64,000 bases of DNA from Pedobacter cryophilus (GCF_005116455.1 NZ_SWBP01000006.1:153535-217534); one strand, 5' to 3'; counted from the first letter of the stretch, positions 26,801-35,466 are shown. Numbers and translations are program-made. Notes: generated from the sequence alone by a model not told the origin.

Positions 26801-27361
26801 GAAGATCGTTACACTTTTATTCAAAATCAAAAGAAAGACCTTACCGAGGCCAAGCTTTCGCTGATGCAAACCATTAAAGAAATAGACGATACTGCTAAAG
26901 AAAAGTTTATGACTGCTTTTGTGATGGTGAGAGAAAATTTCATGAAAGTTTTTCGTTCCTTATTTAATGATGAAGACAGCTGCGATTTAATATTAACCAA
27001 TCCTAATGAACCATTAGAATCTGATATTGATATTATTGCCCGTCCAAAAGGAAAAAGACCTTTGTCTATCAATCAGTTATCTGGAGGTGAAAAAACCTTA
27101 ACAGCTACGGCTTTGCTTTTCTCCCTTTATCTTTTAAAACCTGCACCATTCTGTATTTTTGATGAGGTTGATGCACCTTTAGATGACACCAATATTGATA
27201 AGTTTAATAATATTATCAGAACTTTTTCTGGTCAATCTCAATTCATTGTGGTTTCTCATAATAAAAAAACTATAGCCAGCACAGATATTATTTATGGCGT
27301 AACCATGGTAGAACAAGGCGTTTCTAGAGTGGTAGCTGTAGATTTAAGAGAAGTTGCTTAA
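23825..27361 (+). CDS. smc: Chromosome segregation ATPase SMC
   Basis: The 1178-residue protein has the complete SMC layout. The N-terminal ATPase half carries Walker A GPNGCGKS (31-38). Long coiled coils (about 170-500 and 670-1000) flank a hinge near 510-670. The C-terminal half has the ABC signature LSGGEKTL and Walker B FCIFDEVDAPLDD. It compacts and segregates the chromosome with ScpA and ScpB, which are not in this window. The start ATG begins MQLDKLEIKGFKSFGDK, the usual SMC start. Confidence 0.97.
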   Translation: MQLDKLEIKGFKSFGDKITINFNEGVTAIVGPNGCGKSNVVDAIRWVLGEQSTRMLRSEKMENIIFNGTKTRKPANLAEVSLTFDNTKNILPTAFSSVTVTRKLYRTGESEYRLNDVLCRLKDITDLFLDTGIGADSYSIIELKMIDEIIANKEGSRRNLFEEASGISKYKLRKKQTFSKLKDTETDLSRVEDLLFEIEKNLKTLENQAKKAEKYYRLKEQYKILSLVLASFKISNFRTALNSLEKQEVAQNTARHTVSVKLDGLDAEIQKHKFNSLTKEKNLSNQQKATNDFVSKIRAYESEKKIKNEQLRFLQDKENRLSEELEKDKNQLQHVHYNIKRLNEDHLQEEQLLHRLNLSLQDLKEEVDELRLQQQSVKANLDAQQKQNTLLQTQLYQSEKEIDILSIQKEALTQESRRNIEDTVNRETELNEFNIAVIKLETQIETKKHVLTHLQSQEEDLKQQIIDTEETLAANKDELNQSIRKVDAKQNEFNLTKSLVDNLEGFPESIRFLKKNAQWNKNAPLLSDILFCKEDFRIAIENFLEPLMNHYVVETYQDAIDAIKLLSNASRGKANFFILDRINTETFTEPLKIDYGIPALEVVETEKKYQLLSRHLLQNVFLVNDEQEKNLNTEDLPNGLVLIGNSGKFYKTNYTLSGGSVGLFEGKRIGRAKNLDNLTKSIKTLETGIKSLKAQIEEQTIKVASLKAASKNQEIQLLEKDTTLLQNEFISVKTKQEQYLAFIQNSQNRKQDIENKLNSISNSLIDLTPKIMELKLQKQNLDVQLLNQQQSYTELSEFLTVKSSAYNTENLKFHQQQNKVSGIDKDLEYRESQQESLEIRVLKNQSELEKTKADILGIVQHVDHNDDDLLAMYAQKEEMEKAVLEAEKDYYESKNIINDLESSLSELRKARELFDLQSTELKDKKNQLKLELSSLKERLSVEFSINIEDLLDDEPSEEDNEEEVKEKIEKIKRNLDDFGAINPMAMEAYKEMEDRYTFIQNQKKDLTEAKLSLMQTIKEIDDTAKEKFMTAFVMVRENFMKVFRSLFNDEDSCDLILTNPNEPLESDIDIIARPKGKRPLSINQLSGGEKTLTATALLFSLYLLKPAPFCIFDEVDAPLDDTNIDKFNNIIRTFSGQSQFIVVSHNKKTIASTDIIYGVTMVEQGVSRVVAVDLREVA

Positions 27362-27448
27362 GAAATAGCGCATCATATTAAAGATTTAAATGTAATATCG
27401 TTAACAATAAATAGTTTATAAGAAATACTCATCTCTAAATTTAAAAAC

Positions 27449-28369
27449 ATGTTTAAAAAACTCATTCCATATTTAATAGCAGTTTTATTTATCTCCAGTT
27501 GTTCTCAAAAAATAAATCAAACTAATGTGTTAAATGATTTAAAAGAACTTTCTGACGATAAGTACGAAGGCAGAAAAACAGGGACAAAAGGTGCTGACAT
27601 GGCAGCTGAAATGATTATTAAAAGATTTAAGGAATTGGGTTTAAAATCATATCATCCAAATTACAAGCAGGTTTTCTCTGTAACCAATAGAAATAAAGAA
27701 ACACTTGTTGGGAATAATATTGTAGGCTATATTGAAGGTAAAACAAATAAAGTTATGGTGATTTCTGCTCATTATGACCATTTAGGAATTATTAACGGGA
27801 AAATTTATAATGGTGCTGATGATGATGCTTCTGGAGTGTGTGCTGTTTTGGCTTACGCCGAATATTTCTCAAAACATCAACCAAATCATACGCTTATTTT
27901 TGTAGCTTTTGATTCGGAAGAAATGGGTTTGCAAGGTTCTAAACATTTTGTTGCCAACCCTCCAGTTGATTTAAAAAACATAGAAATTAACATCAATATG
28001 GACATGATTGCACATAATGATAAAAATGAATTGTATGCCGCTGGAACTTTTCATTTTCCCGAACTTAAAAAATACATTTTTACCAAAACCAGCCAACCAA
28101 AAATATTGCTTGGCCATGATGACCCCAAATTAGGAAATGATGATTGGACTTATCAAAGCGATCAAGGGTCATTTTTTGCTAAAAAAATCCCTTTTATTTA
28201 TTTTGGTGTAGAAGATCATTCAGATTATCACAAAGAAACAGACGAATTCAAGAATATTAACCAAGAATTTTATGTGGGTGCCGTAAAATCTATTCTAGAA
28301 ATTATTAAAAATATAGACGCTAATTATTCTCTGCAAAAAATAATGAGGGATAACCAGATTATGAATTAG
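27449..28369 (+). CDS. M28-family zinc aminopeptidase, lipoprotein
   Basis: The 306-residue protein has an SPII signal (lipobox ISSC) and a single M28 peptidase domain. The zinc ligands and catalytic acids are visible in order: ISAHYDHLG (His), GADDDASG (Asp), FDSEEMGLQGS (Glu-Glu), INMDMIAH (Asp) and VEDHSDYHKETDEF (His). It probably trims peptides at the cell surface or in the periplasm. It follows smc by 87 bases and ends before a strong bidirectional terminator. Confidence 0.9.
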   Translation: MFKKLIPYLIAVLFISSCSQKINQTNVLNDLKELSDDKYEGRKTGTKGADMAAEMIIKRFKELGLKSYHPNYKQVFSVTNRNKETLVGNNIVGYIEGKTNKVMVISAHYDHLGIINGKIYNGADDDASGVCAVLAYAEYFSKHQPNHTLIFVAFDSEEMGLQGSKHFVANPPVDLKNIEININMDMIAHNDKNELYAAGTFHFPELKKYIFTKTSQPKILLGHDDPKLGNDDWTYQSDQGSFFAKKIPFIYFGVEDHSDYHKETDEFKNINQEFYVGAVKSILEIIKNIDANYSLQKIMRDNQIMN

Positions 28370-28390
28370 TAGAAATTATTTTAGCAACAA

Positions 28391-28418
28391 AAAAGGAGAG
28401 CAATTGCTCTCCTTTTTT
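28391..28418. terminator. Bidirectional terminator
   Basis: AAAAAGGAGAGCAA and TTGCTCTCCTTTTT form a perfect palindrome with T-runs on both strands. It sits between the convergent M28 and S41 peptidase genes and can serve both. Confidence 0.9.
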
Positions 28419-28444
28419 GTTAACACTCTCTTAAAAAACAAAAT

Positions 28445-30016
28445 CTATCTTGATCTTCTTGGAGAGTGAATCATCCCTTTAAAACTGTAAGGATTATAAA
28501 TTTCTTTAATTGTTAAGGCTGTTGGCGAAGTGCTTTTTCCATTAATACTCATGGTTTGAGAAGTAGAACTTGAAGTAAACATACCTGTGTTAATGTAAGA
28601 TAAAGCTGCTGAAAGACTAATTTCGGCAGGATTACCAAAATCTCTGGTGATATCATCAGCTTTTGCTGAATTAGGTGTGAAGCCTGCAAAATAATCTCCT
28701 TGCCCTAAAGAATTTGTGGTAGAAAACATAGACATGTAAACATCATACTTATCAATTCTAATTGGGAAAAACCCAACTGGTTTACCATAAGTAGTAGAGC
28801 CTACAATTTTCACATCAACATAAGGCTTTAAACTATTGATTACCAATTCACTGGCTGATGCTGTTCTGTCTGTAGTGATAAAAACAACTTTACTCACGTT
28901 GGTTAAACTTCCTTTTTTTGCAAAATTGAATGTATTACTGGCAATGGTATAAGATTCATCTGCATAAGTTGCTATTCTTCCATTAAAATACACGTAATCT
29001 CCATTTTGATCTCTTATGGGCTGATTTTTAAGAATGCCTGTTTTTCCTGCTTGTAAAGAAGAATTAAAAGCCTCTGAAAACATCACTTTTCCGTTTACAC
29101 TTGATGGTGCAATTAAATTAATCAAATGTTCTGCAGTACTTACATAACCGCCACCGTTGTATCTTAAATCTATCACTAAATCACTAACTCCTGCTGTGGC
29201 AAATTTAGAAAACACGTTATTTAAAGCTGCTTCAGAATTGTCTGAATCAGAAAATCTGGCGTAAGCCAAATAACCAACTTTCTTATTACCTACCGTTAAA
29301 ATTGCATCTTTATATATAGGACTACTGGTATATTTTGTTTGATTTAAAGTTACGCTATACCTTGATCCGTTGGTTTTTAAACCCGCAATTGAAATTGTAT
29401 TTGCGTTAATAGCGTTATTGATAAAAGTTTGATCTGCAGAGAAATTAGTTCCAATTTTTCTACCGTTAATTTCATCAATATCATCTCCTCTGCCTAAGCC
29501 CGCCAAAGCAGATGGAGAACCTGGAGAGGTATATTCAAAATAAATTTTGTAGCTGGCGTTAGTTCCAACTAAATCTAATGAATAGCCAAAATCATCACCT
29601 TCCCCGTCTAAACCAACCGAACTTTCGCTACTGTTATTGTAAATTAATTTACCACTAGCAACTAAATCTTCTATGTAAGAGTATTTTGGAGAAGTTGGAT
29701 CATCAAATGAATATTCGTATGGTTTATTTGTTACCGGATTAATTTTTATCTGCGAAATGGCAAATAATTCGGCGTTAAAATTAGCTAGATTAGAAGATAA
29801 AGAATTAAACTTTCTTGGATTAAATGCTTCATAAGTTGGTAAAGCATCATTCCATAAATAAACGTCTTTAGCGTATACAAATATGGAGTCTTTGGTGAGA
29901 TCGCTTCTGCTGCCTGATGCTATTACAGGTGTTGCTATTTTATCTTTTTTACAAGAAGAAAATATAATGGAAGATAAAGAAAGAGCTATGGTTAATTTTA
30001 ATAATATATTCTTCAT
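28445..30016 (-). CDS. S41-family C-terminal-processing-type peptidase, lipoprotein
   Basis: The 523-residue protein has an SPII signal (lipobox FSSC) and then KKDK. A PDZ-like region lies at about 150-215 (GDDIDEINGRKIG) and the S41 core follows: VGYLAYARFSD, DLRYNGGGYVSTAEHL, and the catalytic site TDRTASASELVINSL with the Ser, then TYGKPVG with the Lys. It is expected to degrade or process periplasmic or surface proteins. No pro-peptide is evident. It is monocistronic, convergent with the M28 peptidase gene. Confidence 0.9.
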   Translation of the reverse strand: MKNILLKLTIALSLSSIIFSSCKKDKIATPVIASGSRSDLTKDSIFVYAKDVYLWNDALPTYEAFNPRKFNSLSSNLANFNAELFAISQIKINPVTNKPYEYSFDDPTSPKYSYIEDLVASGKLIYNNSSESSVGLDGEGDDFGYSLDLVGTNASYKIYFEYTSPGSPSALAGLGRGDDIDEINGRKIGTNFSADQTFINNAINANTISIAGLKTNGSRYSVTLNQTKYTSSPIYKDAILTVGNKKVGYLAYARFSDSDNSEAALNNVFSKFATAGVSDLVIDLRYNGGGYVSTAEHLINLIAPSSVNGKVMFSEAFNSSLQAGKTGILKNQPIRDQNGDYVYFNGRIATYADESYTIASNTFNFAKKGSLTNVSKVVFITTDRTASASELVINSLKPYVDVKIVGSTTYGKPVGFFPIRIDKYDVYMSMFSTTNSLGQGDYFAGFTPNSAKADDITRDFGNPAEISLSAALSYINTGMFTSSSTSQTMSINGKSTSPTALTIKEIYNPYSFKGMIHSPRRSR

Positions 30017-30076
30017 AAAGTGCTTTTAAACAGTAACGTAAAACGGTAAATTGGAGTTTTTATTTCAGCTATTTCT

Positions 30077-30694
30077 TTAACTTACGGCTATATAATCTAT
30101 TCCGTAACGAAGCGCCATAACCCTATCATTTTCTGTTTTAGAAACAATTAAAACATCCTCTTTGTTTAAATTGTTTTCCTTCAAAATATATTCCAGACTT
30201 TCTATTGATGGTTTAGGATTAAATTCATCGGCAAAATAAACTTTAAGATATTTCTCTAAGCCATTCCACTCGGTTTGAGTAATTTTATTGAGTTGCTGTT
30301 TAGGATTTCCGGCTGTAAGTATAAAAATTTGTTTCCTTTCTACTACCAATTCCTGTAATAACAATAAAGCTTCTTTAAATAATAACAGCTTTAAAGGCAA
30401 TTTGGCATTGCTAAAAAGAAGTTCTAAATTTTCTTGATATTTTTGATCAATTCCAAAGGTTACAGCAACCTCTTTAAACATGTTTTCATTACCGTAAACT
30501 TCATATCGTTTACTCATAAAATCAATTACATCTTTACTCTCAGGAAAAGCTTCTAGGTATTCTATAAAATTTGCAAATAAATAATAAACCTGTAAATCAT
30601 AATCTTTTTGAGGAATGAGAACATTGTCTAATTCAAAAATAATTGCCTTTTTATGAGATGGGATATTGGTAATTGATAACATTTTAGTGAGCAA
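30077..30694 (-). CDS. HAD-like protein with Glu in place of the nucleophilic Asp
   Basis: The 205-residue protein follows the HAD fold: motif I reads AIIFELDNVL, motif II FILTAGNPKQQ, motif III FNPKPS, motif IV VLIVSKTENDRVMAL. In canonical HAD phosphatases motif I is DxDx; here the first Asp is Glu, which should abolish the phospho-aspartate step. It is therefore either a non-catalytic relative or has changed chemistry. The gene start overlaps the end of the upstream ATP-grasp-like gene by 11 bases, so the two are coupled. Confidence 0.75.
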   Translation of the reverse strand: MLTKMLSITNIPSHKKAIIFELDNVLIPQKDYDLQVYYLFANFIEYLEAFPESKDVIDFMSKRYEVYGNENMFKEVAVTFGIDQKYQENLELLFSNAKLPLKLLLFKEALLLLQELVVERKQIFILTAGNPKQQLNKITQTEWNGLEKYLKVYFADEFNPKPSIESLEYILKENNLNKEDVLIVSKTENDRVMALRYGIDYIAVS

Positions 30695-31382
30695 CGTTTT
30701 TAATTCTTAAAATTTTATCTCCTGATAAGTAAACTTGATAGAAGCCATTTGCTTCATGATGAAGTTTGGTTTTAACTGTTTCCATAATTTTAGAAGGTAA
30801 TGATGCTGTGAAACGTAGCTGACTATTTAAAATCAGAACATTTATAAGTTGTAGATTTTCTTGTAGGGTATAAATACTTAAAATCTCAAAATTAGGCTGA
30901 TTAAACAATTTACCTAATTGAGTAAAAGAAAGCTCATTCAATTTACTCCAAACCCAATTAAAATCTTTTTGCTCATCATTTATAACTATTAAATCTCCAT
31001 TAAAATTAGTTTGCCCTATGGCTAACTTCTGATTTGGATATCCTGAAGCCAATAATTTAGAAGAAAAGTTAGCATAGCTTTCGCTTTGTGCGTCAGCATC
31101 ATCATAAATAAAATTAGAACCTATAATTTCTATTCCAAACTCAGCAAAAAGAATTTTTGCTTCTAATAAAGATTTTAATTCTCCTGCTCTAACAGCATAA
31201 ACTTGCTCAATTTCAAAATCAAGACAAAAACTCAATAACTCATGAGCCAATGATGGGCTGTTTACAGATGGGAATTTAGGCGAAGGATAATGGTTTTCAC
31301 CAAATAAAATTTCTTCGTCTTTTAATAGGTAAGCTAGCTCAAAGCTACAAGCTTGTTTTGCGGAAGTAATTAAAACTTTCAA
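30684..31382 (-). CDS. Uncharacterised protein, possible degenerate ATP-grasp/pre-ATP-grasp relative
   Basis: The 232-residue protein begins MKVLITSAKQACSFELAYLL, like the Rossmann-type pre-ATP-grasp domain of carbamoyl-phosphate-synthase-like ligases, and continues through VYAVRAGELKSLLEAKILF, which resembles an ATP-grasp linker. The full catalytic ATP-grasp core with its metal-binding acids is not recognisable. I therefore name no function. It overlaps the HAD-like gene by 11 bases and starts nine bases after the ABC ATPase gene stop, so the three may form an operon. Confidence 0.6.
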   Translation of the reverse strand: MKVLITSAKQACSFELAYLLKDEEILFGENHYPSPKFPSVNSPSLAHELLSFCLDFEIEQVYAVRAGELKSLLEAKILFAEFGIEIIGSNFIYDDADAQSESYANFSSKLLASGYPNQKLAIGQTNFNGDLIVINDEQKDFNWVWSKLNELSFTQLGKLFNQPNFEILSIYTLQENLQLINVLILNSQLRFTASLPSKIMETVKTKLHHEANGFYQVYLSGDKILRIKNVAH

Positions 31383-31391
31383 AATCTAGGA

Positions 31392-32042
31392 TTAAAATAT
31401 TAAACCATCTTTCATTGTAATTTTCCTATCAGCCATATCTGCTAACTCTTCATTATGAGTCACAATTACAAAAGTATGGTTAAACCTTACTCTTAAATCA
31501 AAAAATAATTGATGCAATTCTCTGGCATGGTAAGAATCTAAATTTCCTGATGGTTCATCAGCTAAAATCAAATCTGGTTGATTAATTAATGCTCTGGCAA
31601 CAGCCACTCTTTGCTGCTCGCCACCAGAAAGTGCCGATGGCTTATGGTGGGCTCTATCTTTTAATCCTAAAATATCTAATAATTCTAATGCTTTATACTC
31701 TGCTTCACTTTTACTTTTTTTAGCGATATAAGCTGGAATACAAATGTTTTCTAAAGCGGTAAACTCGGGTAATAAATGATGAAATTGGAATATAAAACCA
31801 ATATGTTTGTTTCTAAAAGCACTTAAACTTTTAGAACTTAATGCTGTAACATCGATATCGTTAATAAATACTTTTCCTTCGTTTGGTTGATCTAAAGTAC
31901 CTATGATGTGTAATAAAGTGCTTTTTCCAGCCCCAGATGCTCCTACAATACTCACTACTTCGCCCCTTTTAACTTCTAAATCAACTCCTTTAAGGATTTG
32001 TAAGTCGCCATAATTTTTTTTGATGTTTTTTGCTGTTAGCAT
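31392..32042 (-). CDS. ABC transporter ATPase, LolD/MacB type
   Basis: The 216-residue ATPase has Walker [10 protein letters not shown], the Q-loop region [17 protein letters not shown], the signature [15 protein letters not shown], and Walker [13 protein letters not shown]. The pattern fits the LolD/FtsE/MacB subgroup, which drives lipoprotein release or envelope transport. No permease gene lies nearby, so the partner must be elsewhere. It opens a likely operon with the two downstream unknowns. Confidence 0.88.
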   Translation of the reverse strand: MLTAKNIKKNYGDLQILKGVDLEVKRGEVVSIVGASGAGKSTLLHIIGTLDQPNEGKVFINDIDVTALSSKSLSAFRNKHIGFIFQFHHLLPEFTALENICIPAYIAKKSKSEAEYKALELLDILGLKDRAHHKPSALSGGEQQRVAVARALINQPDLILADEPSGNLDSYHARELHQLFFDLRVRFNHTFVIVTHNEELADMADRKITMKDGLIF

Positions 32043-32185
32043 GTCCCAAAAATAAGAAAAGAATTAGCTTAAGTTTATAGCTTATGAGCCCAAATCATCA
32101 TCATCACAAAAAATGAATAAATTATTTAGCAATAAGGTTTCATTTATAGTTGTGTATTTGTAATTTCACGACAAATTTTTACGAC

Positions 32186-33376
32186 ATGAACATTCACGAA
32201 TATCAAGGTAAACAAATTCTAAAAAGTTTTGGTGTACGCATACAGGAAGGTATTGTAGCCGATACCCCAGAACAAGCTGTAGAAGCGGCAAAAAAACTTA
32301 AAGAAGATTATAATTCTGACTGGGTTGTGATTAAAGCACAAATTCATGCTGGTGGAAGAGGAAAAGGTGGTGGTGTTAAATTGGCTAAAAACTTAGATGA
32401 AGTAAAACAAAGAGCAACTGATATTATTGGTATGCAATTGATTACTCCACAAACCGGTCCCGAAGGTAAAAAAGTGAGTAAAGTTTTAGTAGCTCAGGAT
32501 GTATATTATCCAGGTGCTTCAGAAACTAAAGAATTTTATGTTTCTGTGTTGTTAAACCGTTCTTCGGGTAAAAATATCATTATGTACTCTACCGAAGGTG
32601 GAATGGATATTGAAGAAGTTGCAGAACACACACCTCATTTAATTTTTAAAGAAGAAATTGATCCTAAAGTAGGTTTACAAGGTTTTCAAACCCGTAAAAT
32701 TGCTTTCAATTTAGGTTTATCTGGTAATGCTTTTAAAGACATGACTAAATTTATAGCTGCGCTTTATAAAGCTTATGAAGCTACAGATTCTGCCATGTTT
32801 GAGATCAATCCTGTTTTAAAAACATCTGATGATAAAATTTTAGCTGTTGATGCCAAAGTAAGTCTAGATGATAACGCATTGTTCCGTCATCCTGATTATG
32901 CTGCTATGAGAGACACCAACGAAGAAGACCCAACTGAAGTTGAAGCTTCTGCATCTAACCTTAACTACGTTAAGCTTGATGGTAACGTTGGCTGTATGGT
33001 TAACGGAGCTGGCTTAGCAATGGCAACTATGGATATCATTAAAATTGCTGGTGGTGAGCCTGCAAACTTTTTAGATGTTGGTGGTACTGCAAATGCAACA
33101 ACTGTTAAAGCGGCTTTTAACATCATCTTAAAAGATCCAAATGTTAAAGCTATTTTAATTAATATTTTTGGTGGAATTGTACGTTGCGACAGAGTTGCAC
33201 AAGGTGTAATTGATGCTTACAAAGAAATTGGAGACATTAGAGTACCAATTATTGTTCGTTTACAAGGAACAAATGCTGAAGAAGCTAAAAAATTAATTGA
33301 CGAATCTGGATTAAAAGTATTCTCGGCAATTTTATTGAAAGAAGCTGCTGATTTAGTTTCAGAAGTTTTAGCTTAA
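32186..33376 (+). CDS. sucC: Succinyl-CoA synthetase beta subunit
   Basis: I chose the ATG at 32186, since MNIHEYQGKQILKSFGV is the standard SucC start; the longer frame from 32150 reads through upstream sequence. The 396-residue protein has the ATP-grasp lobe (IHAGGRGKGGGVKLAK, FEINPVLKTSDDKILAVDAK) and the C-terminal ligase domain (NVGCMVNGAGLAMATMDI, NIFGGIVRCDRVAQGV). It catalyses the substrate-level phosphorylation step of the TCA cycle. The alpha-subunit gene sucD is not adjacent. Confidence 0.95.
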   Translation: MNIHEYQGKQILKSFGVRIQEGIVADTPEQAVEAAKKLKEDYNSDWVVIKAQIHAGGRGKGGGVKLAKNLDEVKQRATDIIGMQLITPQTGPEGKKVSKVLVAQDVYYPGASETKEFYVSVLLNRSSGKNIIMYSTEGGMDIEEVAEHTPHLIFKEEIDPKVGLQGFQTRKIAFNLGLSGNAFKDMTKFIAALYKAYEATDSAMFEINPVLKTSDDKILAVDAKVSLDDNALFRHPDYAAMRDTNEEDPTEVEASASNLNYVKLDGNVGCMVNGAGLAMATMDIIKIAGGEPANFLDVGGTANATTVKAAFNIILKDPNVKAILINIFGGIVRCDRVAQGVIDAYKEIGDIRVPIIVRLQGTNAEEAKKLIDESGLKVFSAILLKEAADLVSEVLA

Positions 33377-33493
33377 GATTTTTATTTAAATCGAAATATC
33401 AAACCTAAGTCTTAACGGCTTAGGTTTTTTTGTGACCTTTTTTTGCCACGAATGCACAAATTTTCACGAATGACTAGAGGAAGGTTTTTGTAG

Positions 33494-33513
33494 GGATAAT
33501 CCTCGGATTATCC
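33494..33513 (+). repeat. Palindromic repeat GGATAATCC-N2-GGATTATCC, copy 3
   Basis: Perfect 9-bp inverted repeat with centre TC, preceded by TGTAG exactly as in copy 1. It lies in the sucC-tRNA-His spacer, 29 kb from the pair in the scoA-scoB gap. Confidence 0.75.
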
Positions 33514-33643
33514 GATTTGAAATTAATTTATTGCCACTAACGCACCAATTTTTGCGAATTAAAAATTGATAAATAAATAAATCTCCTTCAATTTTATTAG
33601 TATTCATTCGTGAATTCGTAGCTGAAAACCTCACAAAACAAAA

Positions 33644-33673
33644 AAATCGTTCAGTTTTCACTGAACGATTTAA
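33644..33673 (-). terminator. Terminator of tRNA-His
   Basis: AAATCGTTCAG pairs with CTGAACGATTT around a six-base loop, with a run of Ts on the minus strand. It begins just four bases beyond the 3' end of tRNA-His. Confidence 0.85.
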
Positions 33674-33676
33674 AAG

Positions 33677-33751
33677 GGCGGACGATGGGGCTCGAACCCA
33701 CGACCCCCGGCACCACAAACCAGTGCTCTAACCAACTGAGCTACGACCGCC
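33677..33751 (-). tRNA. tRNA-His (anticodon GTG)
   Basis: The cloverleaf can be folded by hand: D-arm GCTC/GAGC, anticodon loop TTGTGGT (anticodon GTG), T-arm GTGGG/CCCAT with TTCGAGC loop. The extra 5' G (G-1) opposite C73 is the tRNA-His identity mark. The acceptor stem has one U5-U68 mismatch. CCA is not encoded. A TAATTTTG -7 box lies 18 bases upstream and a terminator follows. Confidence 0.92.
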
Positions 33752-33769
33752 ATTTGTTATTGTGGATTG

Positions 33770-33777
33770 CAAAATTA
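33770..33777 (-). promoter_or_regulatory. Putative -7 box of tRNA-His
   Basis: Minus-strand TAATTTTG fits TAnnTTTG, 18 bases before the mature 5' end of the tRNA. Confidence 0.45.
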
Positions 33778-33899
33778 ATTTAATTAGCTGATTTATCAAA
33801 TATTTTAAAAAAATACTCGCAATACTTTTGTAGTACCCTGATTCTATGCGCAATAAAATTTTATACTTTCCCTAATAATCTAAATTTATATCTTCGCAA

Positions 33900-34373
33900 A
33901 TGATCCAAATCTTCACTGATGGTGCTTGTAGCGGAAATCCAGGTCCTGGTGGCTATGCTGTAATTTTAAAATCAGGAAATCATTATAAAGAATTATCAGC
34001 AGGTTTTAGACTAACTACCAACAATAGAATGGAACTGATGGCGGTTTGTGTGGGCTTAGAAAGCTTAAAGAATATTAACCAGGCCGTCACCATTTTTTCC
34101 GATTCTAAATATGTAATAGATTCTATTGAAAAAAAATGGGTTTTTGGTTGGGTAAAAAAAGGTTTTGCCGGAAAAAAGAATAAAGATTTATGGCTTCGCT
34201 TTTTACAAGCTTATAAATTACATCAGGTTAAATTTGTTTGGGTAAAAGGTCATGCTGGTCACCCTGAGAATGAAAGATGTGATGAAATGGCTGTAATGGC
34301 CGCCAAAAGCAAAACGTTAGAAATAGACAGTGTGTTTGAAGTAGAAAACAAAAAAGGCCAGAATTTATTGTAA
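33900..34373 (+). CDS. rnhA: Ribonuclease HI
   Basis: The 157-residue protein has the four RNase H acidic residues: Asp in FTDGACSGNPGPGGYA, Glu in TTNNRMELMA, Asp in FSDSKYVIDSI, and Asp in GHAGHPENERCDEMA. It removes RNA from RNA-DNA hybrids. The C-terminal 25 residues are an extra charged tail. A TATCTTCG sequence just before the ATG is a near -7 box and would give a very short leader. A hairpin overlapping its stop serves the convergent fbp gene. Confidence 0.93.
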   Translation: MIQIFTDGACSGNPGPGGYAVILKSGNHYKELSAGFRLTTNNRMELMAVCVGLESLKNINQAVTIFSDSKYVIDSIEKKWVFGWVKKGFAGKKNKDLWLRFLQAYKLHQVKFVWVKGHAGHPENERCDEMAVMAAKSKTLEIDSVFEVENKKGQNLL

Positions 34374-34383
34374 TTCTGGCCTT
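34354..34383 (-). terminator. Terminator of fbp, overlapping the rnhA stop
   Basis: AAGGCCAGAATT pairs perfectly with AATTCTGGCCTT around a six-base loop. The T-run is on the minus strand, so it chiefly ends fbp transcripts. The rnhA stop codon lies within the hairpin. Confidence 0.8.
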
Positions 34384-34412
34384 GATAATTAATCAATAAT
34401 AAAAAAAAGATC

Positions 34413-35432
34413 TTAACTCACCTTTAAAATTTCTTTAGGAGAGTATTGCGCCATATATTCTTCGGCCAATAAAACCATTTTGGTAGAGCCAATAAAAATA
34501 GATTCTCTTTGGTGTATTTCGGTTACGTCAATATCTAAAATTCTTTCATAACCGTTAGTTGCTCTACCGCCAGCTTGTTCAATAATAAAGGCTAGTGGAT
34601 TACACTCATAAACTAATCTTAATTTCCCCTTTGGTGCACTAGCTGTACTTGGATAAATATAAATCCCACCTTTAATTAAATTACGATGTAAATCTGCAAC
34701 CATAGAACCAATGTATCTTGAAGTATAAGGTCTTTGTGTAGCATCATCTTCTACCTGGCAATATTTAATATATTTTTTTACCCCTTCTGGAAAATGAACA
34801 TAATTTCCCTCATTAATGCTGTAGATAGTTCCGGTTTCAGGAATTTTTATATCCGCATGAGAAAGACAAAACTCACCAATTGAAGGATCTAAGGTAAACC
34901 CGTTTACGCCCTTACCCGTAGTATAAACCAACATAGTTGATGAACCATAAATTACATAACCAGCTGCAACTTGCTCCGTACCTTTTTGCAAAATGTCTTC
35001 TAAAACACCATTACCATCAGTAGATTTTCTTCGGTAAATAGAAAATGTAGTGCCAACGGCAACATTTACATCAATATTTGAAGAACCATCTAAAGGATCT
35101 ATAGCTACAACGTATTTAGCGTTTTTAGAAACATCAGTATTTAATAAAACAACCTCTTCATTTTCTTCTGATGCTACTAAACAGCATTCTCCTCCACTAC
35201 TTAAAGCAGAAATAAATTGCTCATTAGCATAAACGTCTAATTTCTTTTGGGTTTCTCCCTGTACATTAACCACTCCAGAGTCACCTAAAATATCAGCTAA
35301 ACCTGCTTTATTAATCTCTCGGTTAACAATTTTAGCTGCAATCCCAATATCTCTTAACAGCCTAGATAACTCGCCTTTTGCGTATGGAAAGTCTGATTGT
35401 TTTTTAATTATAAATTGTCCTAATGTAATCAC
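34413..35432 (-). CDS. fbp: Fructose-1,6-bisphosphatase, class I
   Basis: The 339-residue enzyme shows the class I metal site [19 protein letters not shown] (about residues 127-146), together with [19 protein letters not shown] and [15 protein letters not shown] near the C-terminus. It catalyses the committed step of gluconeogenesis, fitting a host that also carries acetoacetate and lactate genes. It is monocistronic. No allosteric site can be read by eye. Confidence 0.95.
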   Translation of the reverse strand: MITLGQFIIKKQSDFPYAKGELSRLLRDIGIAAKIVNREINKAGLADILGDSGVVNVQGETQKKLDVYANEQFISALSSGGECCLVASEENEEVVLLNTDVSKNAKYVVAIDPLDGSSNIDVNVAVGTTFSIYRRKSTDGNGVLEDILQKGTEQVAAGYVIYGSSTMLVYTTGKGVNGFTLDPSIGEFCLSHADIKIPETGTIYSINEGNYVHFPEGVKKYIKYCQVEDDATQRPYTSRYIGSMVADLHRNLIKGGIYIYPSTASAPKGKLRLVYECNPLAFIIEQAGGRATNGYERILDIDVTEIHQRESIFIGSTKMVLLAEEYMAQYSPKEILKVS

Positions 35433-35466
35433 GCTTTGTTTAAATTTACTTAGTGTATTTTTTACG

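Larger units (their letters stand above)
33377..33676. other. Repeat-rich spacer between sucC and tRNA-His
   Basis: No gene is seen. The spacer holds the third GGATAATCC palindrome (33494-33513) and a pair of related 26-base segments (GCCACGAATGCACAAATTTT at about 33444 and GCCACTAACGCACCAATTTT at about 33532), each followed by a CGAAT. A reverse version (ATTCATTCGTGAATTCGTAG) lies near 33602. An 84-codon minus-strand frame here overlaps the tRNA and is rejected. Confidence 0.6.

Noticed and set aside
32150..32185. N-terminal extension of sucC
   Set aside because: The 12 extra residues (MCICNFTTNFYD) are not part of the family start, and they come from the untranslated leader.
33464..33718. 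84-codon minus-strand frame
   Set aside because: It overlaps the 3' part of tRNA-His, its terminator and short repeats; the peptide reflects RNA and repeat sequence.
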